A stretch of 64,000 bases of DNA from JAXGPL01 sp040766985 (lineage in GTDB: Bacteria; Bacillota; Sulfobacillia; JAUYEG01): the NCBI GenBank assembly GCA_040766985.1, contig JAXGPL010000002.1, positions 124,001-188,000 on the forward strand, read 5' to 3'. Positions within the stretch are counted from its first letter, which is position 1, and the number at the start of each line of letters is the position of its first letter. Positions 46,390-55,414 of the stretch are shown piece after piece. The notes beneath the pieces were generated by a model. The model searched no databases. It saw only the letters and a list, made by a program, of their open reading frames with translations, and was not told where the DNA came from. A program made the translations under genes and the position numbers.

Positions 46390-46784
46390 GAGAGGTGTTC
46401 TCGGCGATGTCTTCGAGCACACGCCGGCAGCGCCTCCGGGGTAACCTCGATGAGCTCGCTGCGGCCGTTAGCGCCGGCGCTGAGCGCCTCGCACAATCTC
46501 GTCGCCGCGGGCCGAGCGGGCGGGGTGCCCGAGTACGCCGTGGAGAACGCCGAGCGGGTCTACGATGTCCATCTTGAGAGCGATATCCGTTGCGGCAGCT
46601 CTGATGGGAATACTTGACGAGGCTGAAGCGGTGGGAGTCCGGCATACGGGCGGACCTGATCGCCATCGACTGCGACCCTTTTGCCGACATGCGGAGTCTA
46701 ACCGGACGTGTGGTATGGGTGATGCAGGACGAGGACGGTGCGGTCGTCCACTGCGGGGACATCGACGCGGGAGGTCAGGGGTAA
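46390..46784 (+). pseudogene. Broken remnant of an amidohydrolase
   Basis: Short pieces in three frames resemble a metal-dependent amidohydrolase of the imidazolonepropionase-like type: GVPEYAVENAERVYDVHLES (about 46518-46577), SVAAALMGILDEAEAV (about 46586-46635) and the typical C-terminal tail SGIRADLIAIDCDPFADM followed by RVVWVMQD, ending with TAA at 46782-46784. The stretch that should carry the metal-binding Asp region between HLES and SVAAAL is missing, and the N-terminal catalytic domain is absent altogether. So this is a 3' fragment with an internal deletion plus indels, not just a frameshifted gene. The TAA overlaps the asnS ATG (TAATG), so it may once have been an upstream operon partner. 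Confidence 0.55.
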
Positions 46785-48091
46785 TGGCAGCCACTCCAGA
46801 ACGCATACGTATCGCTGAGGCGCGCGACCACGTTGGCGCGGTCGTGCGGATCGGCGGGTGGGTGTATAACCGGCGCAGCAGCGGCAAGATCGTCTTCCTG
46901 ATCATCCGCGATGGCAGTGGCCTGATCCAATGTGTGGGTTCCGCAGCGGATATCGGCCCTGAACGGGTTCTCCAGGCCGACGGCCTGCCCCAGGAGTCGT
47001 CGCTGTGGGTGACGGGTACTGTCAGGGCGGACGCGCGTGCGCCAGGCGGGTACGAGTTGGCGATGACGGGTTTTGAGGTGATCCAGGCGGCCGCGTCGGA
47101 TTACCCGCTCACGCTCAAGGAACACGGCACCGAATTCCTGATGGACAACCGTCACCTGTGGCTGCGGACGCCCCGGCAGGCTGCAATCATGCGGGTGCGT
47201 GCCGAGGTTATCAGCGCAGCACGCGAGCACCTGGACGGCAAGGGCTTCGTCTGCGTCGACTCGCCGGTGCTGACGCCGTCCGCCTGCGAGGGCACGAGCA
47301 CGTTGTTCGCCACGGATTACTTCGGCGAGAAGGCGTACCTTTCCCAAAGCGGCCAGCTATACAACGAGGCGGCGGCGATGGCGCTGGGCTCGGTGTACTG
47401 CTTCGGACCCGCGTTCCGGGCGGAGAAGTCGAAGACGCGGCGGCATCTGATCGAGTTCTGGATGCTTGAGCCCGAGATGGCCTTCGTCGAGCACGAGGAG
47501 AACATGCAGGTCCAAGAGGACCTGATACTGGCAATCGTGGACCGCGTCCTCTCGCGGCGCACTCCCGAACTGGAACTGCTCGAGCGTGACCTATCTGTCC
47601 TAGAGGCGATCAAGGCGCCGTTCCCCCGGATTGCCTACGACGAGGCCGTCGACATACTTGTTGGAAAGGGCTTTGACTTCGCGTGGGGCGACGACCTTGG
47701 TGCGCCCCATGAGACGGCGCTGGCCGAGGAATTCGACAGGCCGGTGTTCGTTACGCGTTATCCGGCCGCCGTCAAGGCGTTCTACATGCAGCCCGACCCG
47801 GAGCGGCCCGAGGTCGTCCTCTGCGACGACCTCCTTGCGCCGGAAGGCTACGGCGAGATCATCGGCGGCAGCCAGCGTATTCACGACCCGGAGCTGATGG
47901 ACCAGAGGGTCAGGGAAATCGGCCTTCCCGTGGAGGCCTACCAGTGGTATCTAGACCTGAGGCGATACGGCACCGTTCCCCATTCGGGGTTCGGCATCGG
48001 TATCGAACGCACGGTAGCCTGGTTGTGCAAGTTGCCGCACATCCGGGAAACCGTCCCGTTCCCGCGGATGCTCAACCGGATATACCCGTGA
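46784..48091 (+). CDS. asnS: Asparaginyl-tRNA synthetase
   Basis: This class IIb synthetase charges tRNA-Asn. ATG 46784 gives 435 residues. An N-terminal OB-fold anticodon-binding domain (VGAVVRIGGWVYNRRSSGKI) is followed by the catalytic domain with motif 1 around FVCVDSPVLTPSACEGTSTLF, motif 2 FGPAFRAEKSKTRRHLIEFW and motif 3 GFGIGIERTVAWLCKLPHIR. The tail FPRMLNRIYP is standard. The frame is open upstream of ATG 46784, but that part is the amidohydrolase remnant. The gene is intact. Confidence 0.94.
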   Translation: MAATPERIRIAEARDHVGAVVRIGGWVYNRRSSGKIVFLIIRDGSGLIQCVGSAADIGPERVLQADGLPQESSLWVTGTVRADARAPGGYELAMTGFEVIQAAASDYPLTLKEHGTEFLMDNRHLWLRTPRQAAIMRVRAEVISAAREHLDGKGFVCVDSPVLTPSACEGTSTLFATDYFGEKAYLSQSGQLYNEAAAMALGSVYCFGPAFRAEKSKTRRHLIEFWMLEPEMAFVEHEENMQVQEDLILAIVDRVLSRRTPELELLERDLSVLEAIKAPFPRIAYDEAVDILVGKGFDFAWGDDLGAPHETALAEEFDRPVFVTRYPAAVKAFYMQPDPERPEVVLCDDLLAPEGYGEIIGGSQRIHDPELMDQRVREIGLPVEAYQWYLDLRRYGTVPHSGFGIGIERTVAWLCKLPHIRETVPFPRMLNRIYP

Positions 48092-48101
48092 GGTGGCAGA
48101 A

Positions 48102-49205
48102 ATGTCGAACGACTCAACCGGCCCCGCGCCCGACCGTGCGGCTCTAGCCGAACTCGGCGCGCAACTCCGCACGCGGCGCCGCGAGCTCGGGCTTGAGCTT
48201 GCGGATGTCGAAACATCGACCAAAGTACGGGTCCGGTATCTGCAGGCGCTCGAAGACGGCGAGTTCGGCGTGCTCCCAGGCCCCGTCTACGCGGTCGGGT
48301 TTGCACGGGCGATCGCGGATTACCTCGGCCTTGACGCAGGCGCGATTGCGCGCAGTTATACTGAGGCCCTTGAGCCGCGTCCGGCTTCCGCCGTTCCGCC
48401 GGCAGGAGCTTCGCCGGCAGGAACTCCGCCCACCGGTTCCGCGCCACAGCCCCTGCCGCGCAGCGAGGAGCCGCCTCCTGCGCCGCCGCCCGTTGAGCAG
48501 GTTCGCGAACCGCGGGCGCGGCGCGCAGAGCGTCCCCTTCGCCTGGGTCGCGAGGCTGAGGAGAGAACGTTCCCGGCTGCCCGGGCGACCAGAGCCGGCG
48601 CCGCCAAAGCATCATCCAGCCGGTCCTGGCTGGCAGTCCTGCTGATCTTAATCCTTGCGGTAGTCACCTACGTCGGCTACTCGGCCCTTAATCTTTCGGA
48701 AACCCCTCCCAATGGAGAGGTCCCCGGCGGAACTACTCCGGGTGGCACGACCCCCGGTGGGACCGACCCGGGAGGTACCGATCCCGGCGGCACAGATCCG
48801 GGCGGCACAGATCCGGGCGGTATCGAGCCCGGGGGTACAGATCCGGGAGGCACTGACCCGGGAGGCACTGACCCCGGTGGCAAGACCCCGCAGGGCTTCA
48901 GCGCGGAAAGGATCGCTACCCGCGCCGGGCAGGACGGACGGCTTGAAATCGTCGTCGATTGGCAGGACATAAGTGCTGAGCTGGGTTTCCTTGATCGGGT
49001 GTGGTTGCGGGCCGAGGCTGACGGCGCGCTGCAGTTCGAGGGCACCAAAGAGGCCGGCTCCTCGCTGAGCTTTGCAGGCGCCGACCGCATCTACCTCCGC
49101 CTGGGGCGGGCCAAGCAGACGGTGATCAGTGTATTCGGCCTGGAAATCGGGGCTGCCGGCCCGAGCGATGACGCACGGACCGTGGTAATCATCCGAAAGC
49201 AATAG
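48102..49205 (+). CDS. RodZ-like helix-turn-helix membrane protein with DPGGT repeats
   Basis: This bitopic protein has RodZ architecture. ATG 48102 follows GAGG at good spacing. The 367-residue product has an N-terminal HTH of the RodZ type (LGAQLRTRRRELGLELADVE, then RYLQALEDGEFGVLPGPVYA), a Pro/Ala/Arg-rich cytoplasmic linker, one membrane helix (WLAVLLILILAVVTYVGYSA, residues about 180-200), an external linker of eleven five-residue repeats, and a C-terminal DUF4115-like beta domain (about residues 265-367). RodZ links MreB to cell-wall elongation. The tandem repeat linker is unusual. It starts ten bases after asnS. Confidence 0.82.
   Translation: MSNDSTGPAPDRAALAELGAQLRTRRRELGLELADVETSTKVRVRYLQALEDGEFGVLPGPVYAVGFARAIADYLGLDAGAIARSYTEALEPRPASAVPPAGASPAGTPPTGSAPQPLPRSEEPPPAPPPVEQVREPRARRAERPLRLGREAEERTFPAARATRAGAAKASSSRSWLAVLLILILAVVTYVGYSALNLSETPPNGEVPGGTTPGGTTPGGTDPGGTDPGGTDPGGTDPGGIEPGGTDPGGTDPGGTDPGGKTPQGFSAERIATRAGQDGRLEIVVDWQDISAELGFLDRVWLRAEADGALQFEGTKEAGSSLSFAGADRIYLRLGRAKQTVISVFGLEIGAAGPSDDARTVVIIRKQ
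48723..48887 (+). repeat. 15-bp tandem repeat, eleven units, in the RodZ-like gene
   Basis: Eleven consecutive 15-base units encode P-G-G-T-D-like pentapeptides (variants TT, TD, IE, KT). Codon third positions vary between units (CCCGGCGGC, CCGGGCGGC, CCCGGTGGG), so the repeat is conserved as protein more than as DNA. It encodes a flexible, acidic external linker just after the membrane helix. Confidence 0.9.
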
Positions 49206-49252
49206 CCGTCCCGGCGCATAGCCGAACGTCGGGTACAGCAAAGATAGACCAG

Positions 49253-50464
49253 GTGATGCCGTTGCGACGCCTGGTCTTGTTCTTTCTGTTCTGCATTTCC
49301 TGCAGCATGTTCGCCGCGGGGAGCGGGGCCGCGGCGGGTGCCGCAGCCCCGCCAAGGCCGGGCGCGGATGCCTACATCCTCCTCGACCCCGTGAGCATGC
49401 AGGTGCTCGCCGAGTCGAACGCCTACCGGTTGATGGCTCCGGCGAGTACGACGAAGATCATGACCTGTCTGCTTGTCCTGGAGAACTGCAGCCCTGTCGA
49501 GGTTGCCCGGGTCAGCAGGCGCGCGGCGCGGACCGGGGGCTCGCGGATCGGGCTGCGCGAGGGTCAACTCATCGCGGTTGAAGACCTGCTATACGGCCTG
49601 ATGCTGCGTTCCGGTAACGATGCCGCCGCCGCCCTCGCCGAACACGTAGCCGGGACGATCGAGGACTTCGCCGCTCTGATGAACAGGCGGGCCCGCGAGT
49701 TGGGCGCACTCGCGACCAGCTTCATCAACCCGCACGGGCTGACCGCGCCGCAGCACTACAGCACCGCCTACGACCTGGCCGTCATCGCCTGCGCCGCGAT
49801 GCAAGACCCGCGCTTCGCAGCGCTGGTCCGCAGCCGTGAACGGGAGATCGGCAGCCTTGATCCTGCCTGGACCAGGCTGGTCCGCAACACCAACCAACTC
49901 CTGTGGACCTACGAGGGCGCCGACGGCGTCAAGACCGGCACTACAGACGAGGCAGGCCAGTGCCTGGTTGCTAGCGCGACACGCGGCGGCAGGCAGCTGC
50001 TATCGGTCGTGCTCCACTCGGGCAACCGCTGGCGGGATACAGCCCGGTTACTGGACTACGGGTTTGACGAAACCGCCCTCGTTGTTGCCGCCCGTTCTGG
50101 AGACCCCGCCCCGGCCGCCATCGCGCGCGACCCCGTTCGGCTGCCGTATCTAGCGGCGCCCTTGGGCCTCTCGTCGTTGCGGATCGCCGTCCCTGCCGTG
50201 CTGGGCGGAGACCTTGCTTTCGTACATCCCCTCCGCGAACCTCCCGCCCTGGAGGTGGTATACGCGACTCCTGAAGGGGACCTCACCCTGCCCATCGCCG
50301 AGGGCCAGCGTGTAGGCACCGCGCTCGCATATAGCCACGGGGTCCTCGTCGCCTCGTCGCCGCTCGTCGCCACCCGTTCGATCCCCCGGGGGCTTGTTTA
50401 CGCCCGCCTCGTCGAAGCATTGGCCAACGGGCTCCTGGGAATGTTCCGGCAGGGGCTGCCCTGA
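49253..50464 (+). CDS. D-alanyl-D-alanine carboxypeptidase (DacF/DacB-like)
   Basis: This low-molecular-weight penicillin-binding protein of the S11 family trims peptidoglycan stem peptides. A signal peptide (LVLFFLFCISCSMFAAGS) precedes the catalytic motifs: SxxK in APASTTKIM, SxN in LRSGNDAAAALAE, and KTG in GVKTGTTDEAG. A C-terminal domain of about 130 residues follows. GTG 49253, ATG 49256 and TTG 49262 are all possible starts. AGGTGAT at 49250-49257 would fit TTG 49262 best. In spore formers such enzymes act in vegetative wall or cortex; nearby spore genes make a cortex role possible but unproven. Confidence 0.9.
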   Translation: MMPLRRLVLFFLFCISCSMFAAGSGAAAGAAAPPRPGADAYILLDPVSMQVLAESNAYRLMAPASTTKIMTCLLVLENCSPVEVARVSRRAARTGGSRIGLREGQLIAVEDLLYGLMLRSGNDAAAALAEHVAGTIEDFAALMNRRARELGALATSFINPHGLTAPQHYSTAYDLAVIACAAMQDPRFAALVRSREREIGSLDPAWTRLVRNTNQLLWTYEGADGVKTGTTDEAGQCLVASATRGGRQLLSVVLHSGNRWRDTARLLDYGFDETALVVAARSGDPAPAAIARDPVRLPYLAAPLGLSSLRIAVPAVLGGDLAFVHPLREPPALEVVYATPEGDLTLPIAEGQRVGTALAYSHGVLVASSPLVATRSIPRGLVYARLVEALANGLLGMFRQGLP

Positions 50465-50498
50465 GCCTTCTCGAACTGCCTCGCGCGGAGGGATGGCC

Positions 50499-51691
50499 AT
50501 GCTTGGAGCGCAGGAGATACTGCTGGCGGACGACGACCAGGACGCCAGGGAGCTTTTCGCACGGTGGCTCAGATCGGACGGCTACAGCGTGCGCACGGTT
50601 TCCGACGGGCTGGCCTGCCTACGCGAGTTCGCCGCCCGCGGCCCGGACCTCGTGGTGATCGACCTCAAGATGCCCCCTGGCGACTGGGGTGGCTTCGATA
50701 CACTTCGCAAGCTGCGCGAGGCCGACTCGACGGTCCCGGTGATCGTGGTTTCCAATAAGGCCGATATTCGCCGGGCTGTCGACTGCGTGCGAGCTGGGGC
50801 CTTTGACTTCGTAGACAAGTCCGCAGCTGCGGAGGAGCTACTCGTGGCGGTCGCCAACGCCCTGCGCCTGCGCGAACTGGAGCACAAGGCCCGCGTCCTG
50901 GAGGAGGAAACCCGGCTGATGCGGCGAGACGCAGAGGCCGAGTTCGCCGGACACCGGATCGTGGCGCAGTCCGAGGCGATGCGGGACCTCCTGTCGCTCG
51001 TGCGCAGGGTCGCGCCGACAGATGCGACGGTGATGGTCCGGGGGGAGACGGGGACAGGCAAGGAACTTGTCGCCACGGCCGTCCACTACCTCAGCGCGAA
51101 GCGGGACGGGCCGTTCATCAGGGTCAACTGCGCCGCTCTGCCCTTGGCCTGCTCGAAGACCAGTTGTTCGGACCGCCGAAGAGGCGTTCACCGGAACTGC
51201 GCCGGCGGGAAGGGCGTTTTGAGCTGGACAGGGCGATCCTTCTCGACGAGGTCGGGATCGCCAGGCCACGGCGCGCAGGCCGAGATCTCCATGATCGCCA
51301 GGCTGCAATTCGAACGCGCAATCCGGGGACCAGGACGATCAAGGATCGTTGTCCAGGGCTGGTCGCGGCGACGAACAGGACCCTCAGAGACGATCATCCC
51401 GCGAGGCGAGTTTCGGAGGACCCTCGTCGCGGCCTGCAGTCATCATCTACTGATTCACCGCCCTCAGGGCACCGCCGTGAGGGATATCCCGGCCGCAAGC
51501 CGAGGCGCTGCTCGGGGTTCGGAGGCGCCTACCGGCAGGCCGGGTGACTCCAGGGCCTCGGACCGGAGCCTGATCCGCCGCCGCCCGGCCCCGGCCACCA
51601 TCCGGCCGAGCGCTGGGCCGTTTCCCAGGCGCCGCCGTTGTCGCAGGACCAGGACATCCCGGGTCGGGGCGATCTGCCCCCTAGGGGCTGA
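50499..51691 (+). CDS. Response regulator with sigma-54-type AAA+ domain (frameshifted)
   Basis: ATG 50499 follows GCGGAGGG. Residues 1-125 form a receiver domain with acidic pocket LLADDDQD, the phospho-acceptor Asp in VVIDLKMPPGD and the Lys in FDFVDKS. A linker leads to an AAA+ domain with Walker A GETGTGKELVA and FIRVNCAALP. From about 51130 several indels scatter the rest: LLEDQLFG, EAFTGT (a variant of the GAFTGA sigma-54 contact loop), GRFELDRAILLDEVGIA, LVAATNRTLRDD and a region like WPGNIRELE. The likely stop is TGA 51689-51691. No Fis-type DNA-binding domain is recognisable. The partner kinase follows. Confidence 0.7.
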
Positions 51692-51811
51692 ATCAGTGCG
51701 TTGCAGGGCCACCGGCTGCATGAATCCTTTCTCCATCCGCCATAAACCAAGCAATGCTGCCGCAGGCCTGTGGCCCAGGGACGGAGGCAATAATGGGCAG
51801 CAGGCGATCTG

Positions 51812-54647
51812 ATGGACGTTGCAGCTGAGCAGGGCAGCCAGGCGCGGAGGCCTTCTTCGGCCTTCGTGGCGAAGCCACCGGGCAGGGCCGCTCTTGCCGA
51901 GCAGGCGTAGCGGACCAGGGTGCTGCAAGATCGCGCAGATCATCGCCGGGCACCATCCAGGCTGTCGTCGCTATCGCTGCTGTCGCGCTCGCCGCGGGCC
52001 GGTCGACCACTGCTCTCGGAGCATTGACCCTTCGTTTCTCCTCCGCGTGGCCTGGCAACTCGCCCTGCAGGGCAAGCCGGATGCCGACCAGGCGCTCCGG
52101 TACCTTGCCTCGCGCATCGATACCGCGCTCGGTACGGCCGAGCCAGGAGGCCCCAACTGGATCCAGGGAAACCTTGCGCTGGGCCGCCTGATGCTCGCAG
52201 ATCGACAGCCCGAGCCGGCTGCGCTGCTGCTTGCGGAGGTGTGCTCCAAGGTCTGCGCCGGCGGCCACGCCGCGGATGCCGAAACACGCACCCTCTTGCC
52301 GGACGTATTGGCGGCGCTGGAGCACGCGATGGAGGCAGCGGCCCAGTGGTCGCCGGCGGTCACGTCCGCGGCGTGTTTTCACCAGGCGGGGTTGCCCGAG
52401 CAGGCCGCGCGCCTCCTTGCCAAGGGGAGGGTCGCGCTCCCGGAGCCGGTTGCGGCAGGGGAGTTGTGCGACCTTCTGACAGAGCTTGGCCTTGATACCT
52501 CTGAAGCTCGAACGAAGGTGGCAGGGCTTCTTCGCCGGGCGTGGGACGAATCGGGGGCTGCCGTGGCTGCGCGACGGGAAGCCCGGGAGGGCTACTTTGC
52601 CTCCGCGCTGGCGGAAGTGCAGTCACTTGTGAAGAACGTAAAGGATCTCCTGGAGGACCCGCTCGCGGCGCTTGGGGCCTCGCCCGGCGTGGAGGACCTA
52701 TGCGAGGATGCGGCCGACAGGGTGGCTCGGCTGATGGAAGAACTCGTCGCCTTCCAGCCGCTGCGCCCCGAACCCTGCAACCCCCGCCAGATTGTGCTGG
52801 AGGTCGCTCTGGCGGAGAAGGAATCGCTGGCCGGCGAGGGGATCCTGCTATCCGTCGCGCCTCCCGAGGCGGGGGAGGAGACCGGCGCGTTTATCGACCC
52901 AGCTTTGACCAAGTCGCTGCTGCGGGGAATTCTGCGGGCGGTCGCCGCGAAGGCGGGGGCGGTTGGGAGCGGCACGGGTCCTGGCTCGGAGGCGACGGTT
53001 TCCGTTGACGGCCGGCTGTGGGACGATGGCCGGGGAGGACGTGGTGCGCTTTTTTCGTTGTGGTTTGTGCCGGCGCGGGGCGAGGGCCGGCGCGGGGCGA
53101 GGAGACGCAGTGGACGCAATGGCCCTGCGACTGCGCCGGTCGAGGGCGCGCTTTCCCGGGGGACGCTGCCCGACATCTTGCTCCGCTGCTCCGGATCTCT
53201 TGCCGTGCTGCCGGACTGCTGTGACGGCCGGGGTGCCGGGCTGCGCATTTGCCTGCCGTCGCTAGACCCGGGTGCGGGTGAAGCGGCCGACGAAGCCAGG
53301 GTGTTCGAGCGAGCGGTCGCAGAGCTGGTCGAAGGATCGGCTTCACCCCGGGAGGCGGCGGGAAGGTTGAGCTATGCCTTCACCGGGCTGGTCCGGCGCG
53401 AGTTGGAGGCCTGGGGCAAGGACCTTGCGCTCGTGCTGCACGACCTGAAGAACAGCCTGGCGTTTGTGCGCGACTGGCTCAGGGAGGATTCTTTCTACGA
53501 TTCGGAGACCGTTCGTTCGCGGTGCCTGGAGAACATCGGGGACCTCCAGTTCTGGCTCTCAGAGGCCGGCGCGATGCTCAAGCGCGACGGTTCGGAGTCT
53601 TATGTCGACCTCCGCGATATCGTCAGCAGGGTGCTGCGCGGCCTCGCCGCGGCGATGGCCGGGAGGCAACAGACTCTGCAATTGGAGGTCAAGGGCGGGC
53701 CGCCGCGGGTGCCCGCCAGCCCGTTCGCGGCGGCGTCCATCGTGCGCAACCTTGCCAAGAACGCGATCGAAGCAATGCCCGGCGGCGGTGTGCTGCAGGT
53801 CACGGTCGCTCAGGACGCCGCGCGGTCAGCGGTGAGCGTGGAGTTTAGGGACCAGGGCCCCGGTTTTCCGGAGCCGTTGCTTGCCGGTTCGGTGAGCCCG
53901 GAGCTGAGCGACGGCCTGCACCGGCCGCACCTGGGGCTTGCCACCGTGAGACGGCTGCTCGGCGAGCAAGGGGGGCGGTTGCTGCTGCAGAACGACGGCG
54001 GCGGGGTGGCGACCGCCTTGTTCTCGACGGGCCAGGGGGCGGCCGACCTCGCCGCGGGACTGGGCGGGTGGGAGAACCTGCTCGAGGACTCCCGGCGCGC
54101 CCTACGCGCCGCCCGCGCTCTTTGCCAGGCAGGCGATACGGAAACCGCCCGCCACCTGTGGACGGCGGCCATCGGAGTGGAGGCCGGCGCGGCGTTCGCA
54201 GGCCTCCAAACCCACACCCTTTTGCCACTGACGCTTGAGGTCGCCAACGGATCGGCAACCCGGCCTCAGCCGAAGCCGGCGTTGCGCGGGGCGATTATGC
54301 GCCTTCTGGGCGACGATGCGTGGCCCAGGGCCGAGGCCGCCGCGCGCAGACTGTTCGCGCGCATCCTGCAGGGGAGGCTTGACGTCAACGAGCTCGGTGT
54401 TGCCGAGATCGCACTGCTGCTGCTGGTTTTTGCCGCGATAGGCCCGCATGAACGGGCGCCGTTGGGACTGGGGTTCAAGAGCCGCAAGGAAGCCGTCCAT
54501 GCCGGCGCTGTCCTGTTCCAGGCAGCACAGGCGCTTGAGGGCTCGGGCGCCGGCGACGCGACCGCCGCCCTCGAGCCGCTGGTAGTTGCAGCTCTCGAAG
54601 TCCTCACGTCAATCCGGCTTGCGCGCACCGTCGGCGAGGACGCCTAA
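51812..54647 (+). CDS. Soluble histidine kinase with duplicated kinase-like modules
   Basis: From about 52030 one unbroken frame runs to 54647. The upstream 200 bases (ATG 51812, MDVAAEQGSQARRPSS) need one or two indels to join, so the start is uncertain. Order in the continuous part: a helical region of about 170 residues; a degenerate kinase-like module (VQSLVKNVKDLLEDPLAAL through GLRICLPSLDPG) lacking the phospho-His; then a complete module with the H-box VLHDLKNSLAFVRDWL, N-box NLAKNAIEAMPGGGVL, G1 FRDQGPGFPEP and G2 LGLATVRRLLGEQGG; and a helical C-terminal tail of about 220 residues. No membrane segment is clear in the intact frame. It is presumably the partner of the preceding regulator. 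The signal is unknown. Confidence 0.7.
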
Positions 54648-55346
54648 CGTAACCAACTCGAACCCTTTTTCACGCAGACCTTCGATCACCCGCGGCAGGG
54701 CCAGGTCGGTCTGCTTGCACGTGTCCGAGGCGTGCATCAAGATCACATCGCCGGCCTGCGCCCGCGTAAGGACCCGGCTGACGATTTTTTCGACTCCGGG
54801 GTTGAGCCAGTCCAGCGAATCCAGGCTCCAGATCACCACGGTATACCCGAGGCGTGCGGCAGTCGTGATCACCAGATCGTCGTAATCGCCGTTGGGCGGC
54901 CGGATGAATCGCGCCTCCTGGCCGCACGTGTCCTTGATCACCGCGTGAGTCTTGGTGATGGCCTCTTCGATCTGCGCCTCGGTGTACGCGCTCATGTTCT
55001 TGTGCAGGTAGCCGTGACTGGCCAACTCGTGGTCGTCTGCCGAAAGACGGCTTACGAAGTCCGGGTTCTTGCCTGCCCACGGTCCGGACACGAAGATCGT
55101 CGACTGCACATCGTACTGCTTGAGCAGGTCGGCAACCTTCGGTGGCATGACAGTCCCCCAGCTGATGTCGAAGGTCAGGGCGATCTGATTACGGGTCGTG
55201 ACGACGCGGCGCAGCGGTTCGAGCTTGGCCGCAACAGGCAACGCTCCGCCGACCGAAACGATAGCCGTGCCGATCAGGGCCAGCCCGCACAAGGCCAAAA
55301 CGCCCGCCAGCACCCTCCGGGTGCTCGGCCTCAGGACTAGAATCAC
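54609..55346 (-). CDS. pdaB: Polysaccharide deacetylase, PdaB-like
   Basis: This NodB-fold (CE4) deacetylase resembles the sporulation protein PdaB. The 245-residue product has an N-terminal membrane anchor (VLAGVLALCGLALIGTAIV), motif 1 ALTFDISWGTVMPP (catalytic Asp), motif 2 HELASHGYLHKNM (zinc His pair), motif 3 RPPNGDYDDLV, VIWSLDSLDWL and VILMHASDT. The second GTG (55346-55344) is preferred because GGAGGTGG (55359-55352) is then spaced by 5 bases. The last 39 bases overlap the kinase gene convergently. It lies 68 bases downstream of mrfB and may share its operon. Confidence 0.87.
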   Translation of the reverse strand: MILVLRPSTRRVLAGVLALCGLALIGTAIVSVGGALPVAAKLEPLRRVVTTRNQIALTFDISWGTVMPPKVADLLKQYDVQSTIFVSGPWAGKNPDFVSRLSADDHELASHGYLHKNMSAYTEAQIEEAITKTHAVIKDTCGQEARFIRPPNGDYDDLVITTAARLGYTVVIWSLDSLDWLNPGVEKIVSRVLTRAQAGDVILMHASDTCKQTDLALPRVIEGLREKGFELVTLGVLADGARKPD

Positions 55347-55414
55347 AATGCCCACCTCCAGGCCGGGAGACCCGGCAATCGCGCGGGGCCGCCATCGGTC
55401 CCGTCAAGAGGTGT

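Noticed and set aside
45542..46762. Minus-strand open frame of 406 codons over the UPF0182 3' end and the amidohydrolase remnant
   Set aside because: It is antisense to a conserved coding region and crosses a strong terminator. No domain was recognised.
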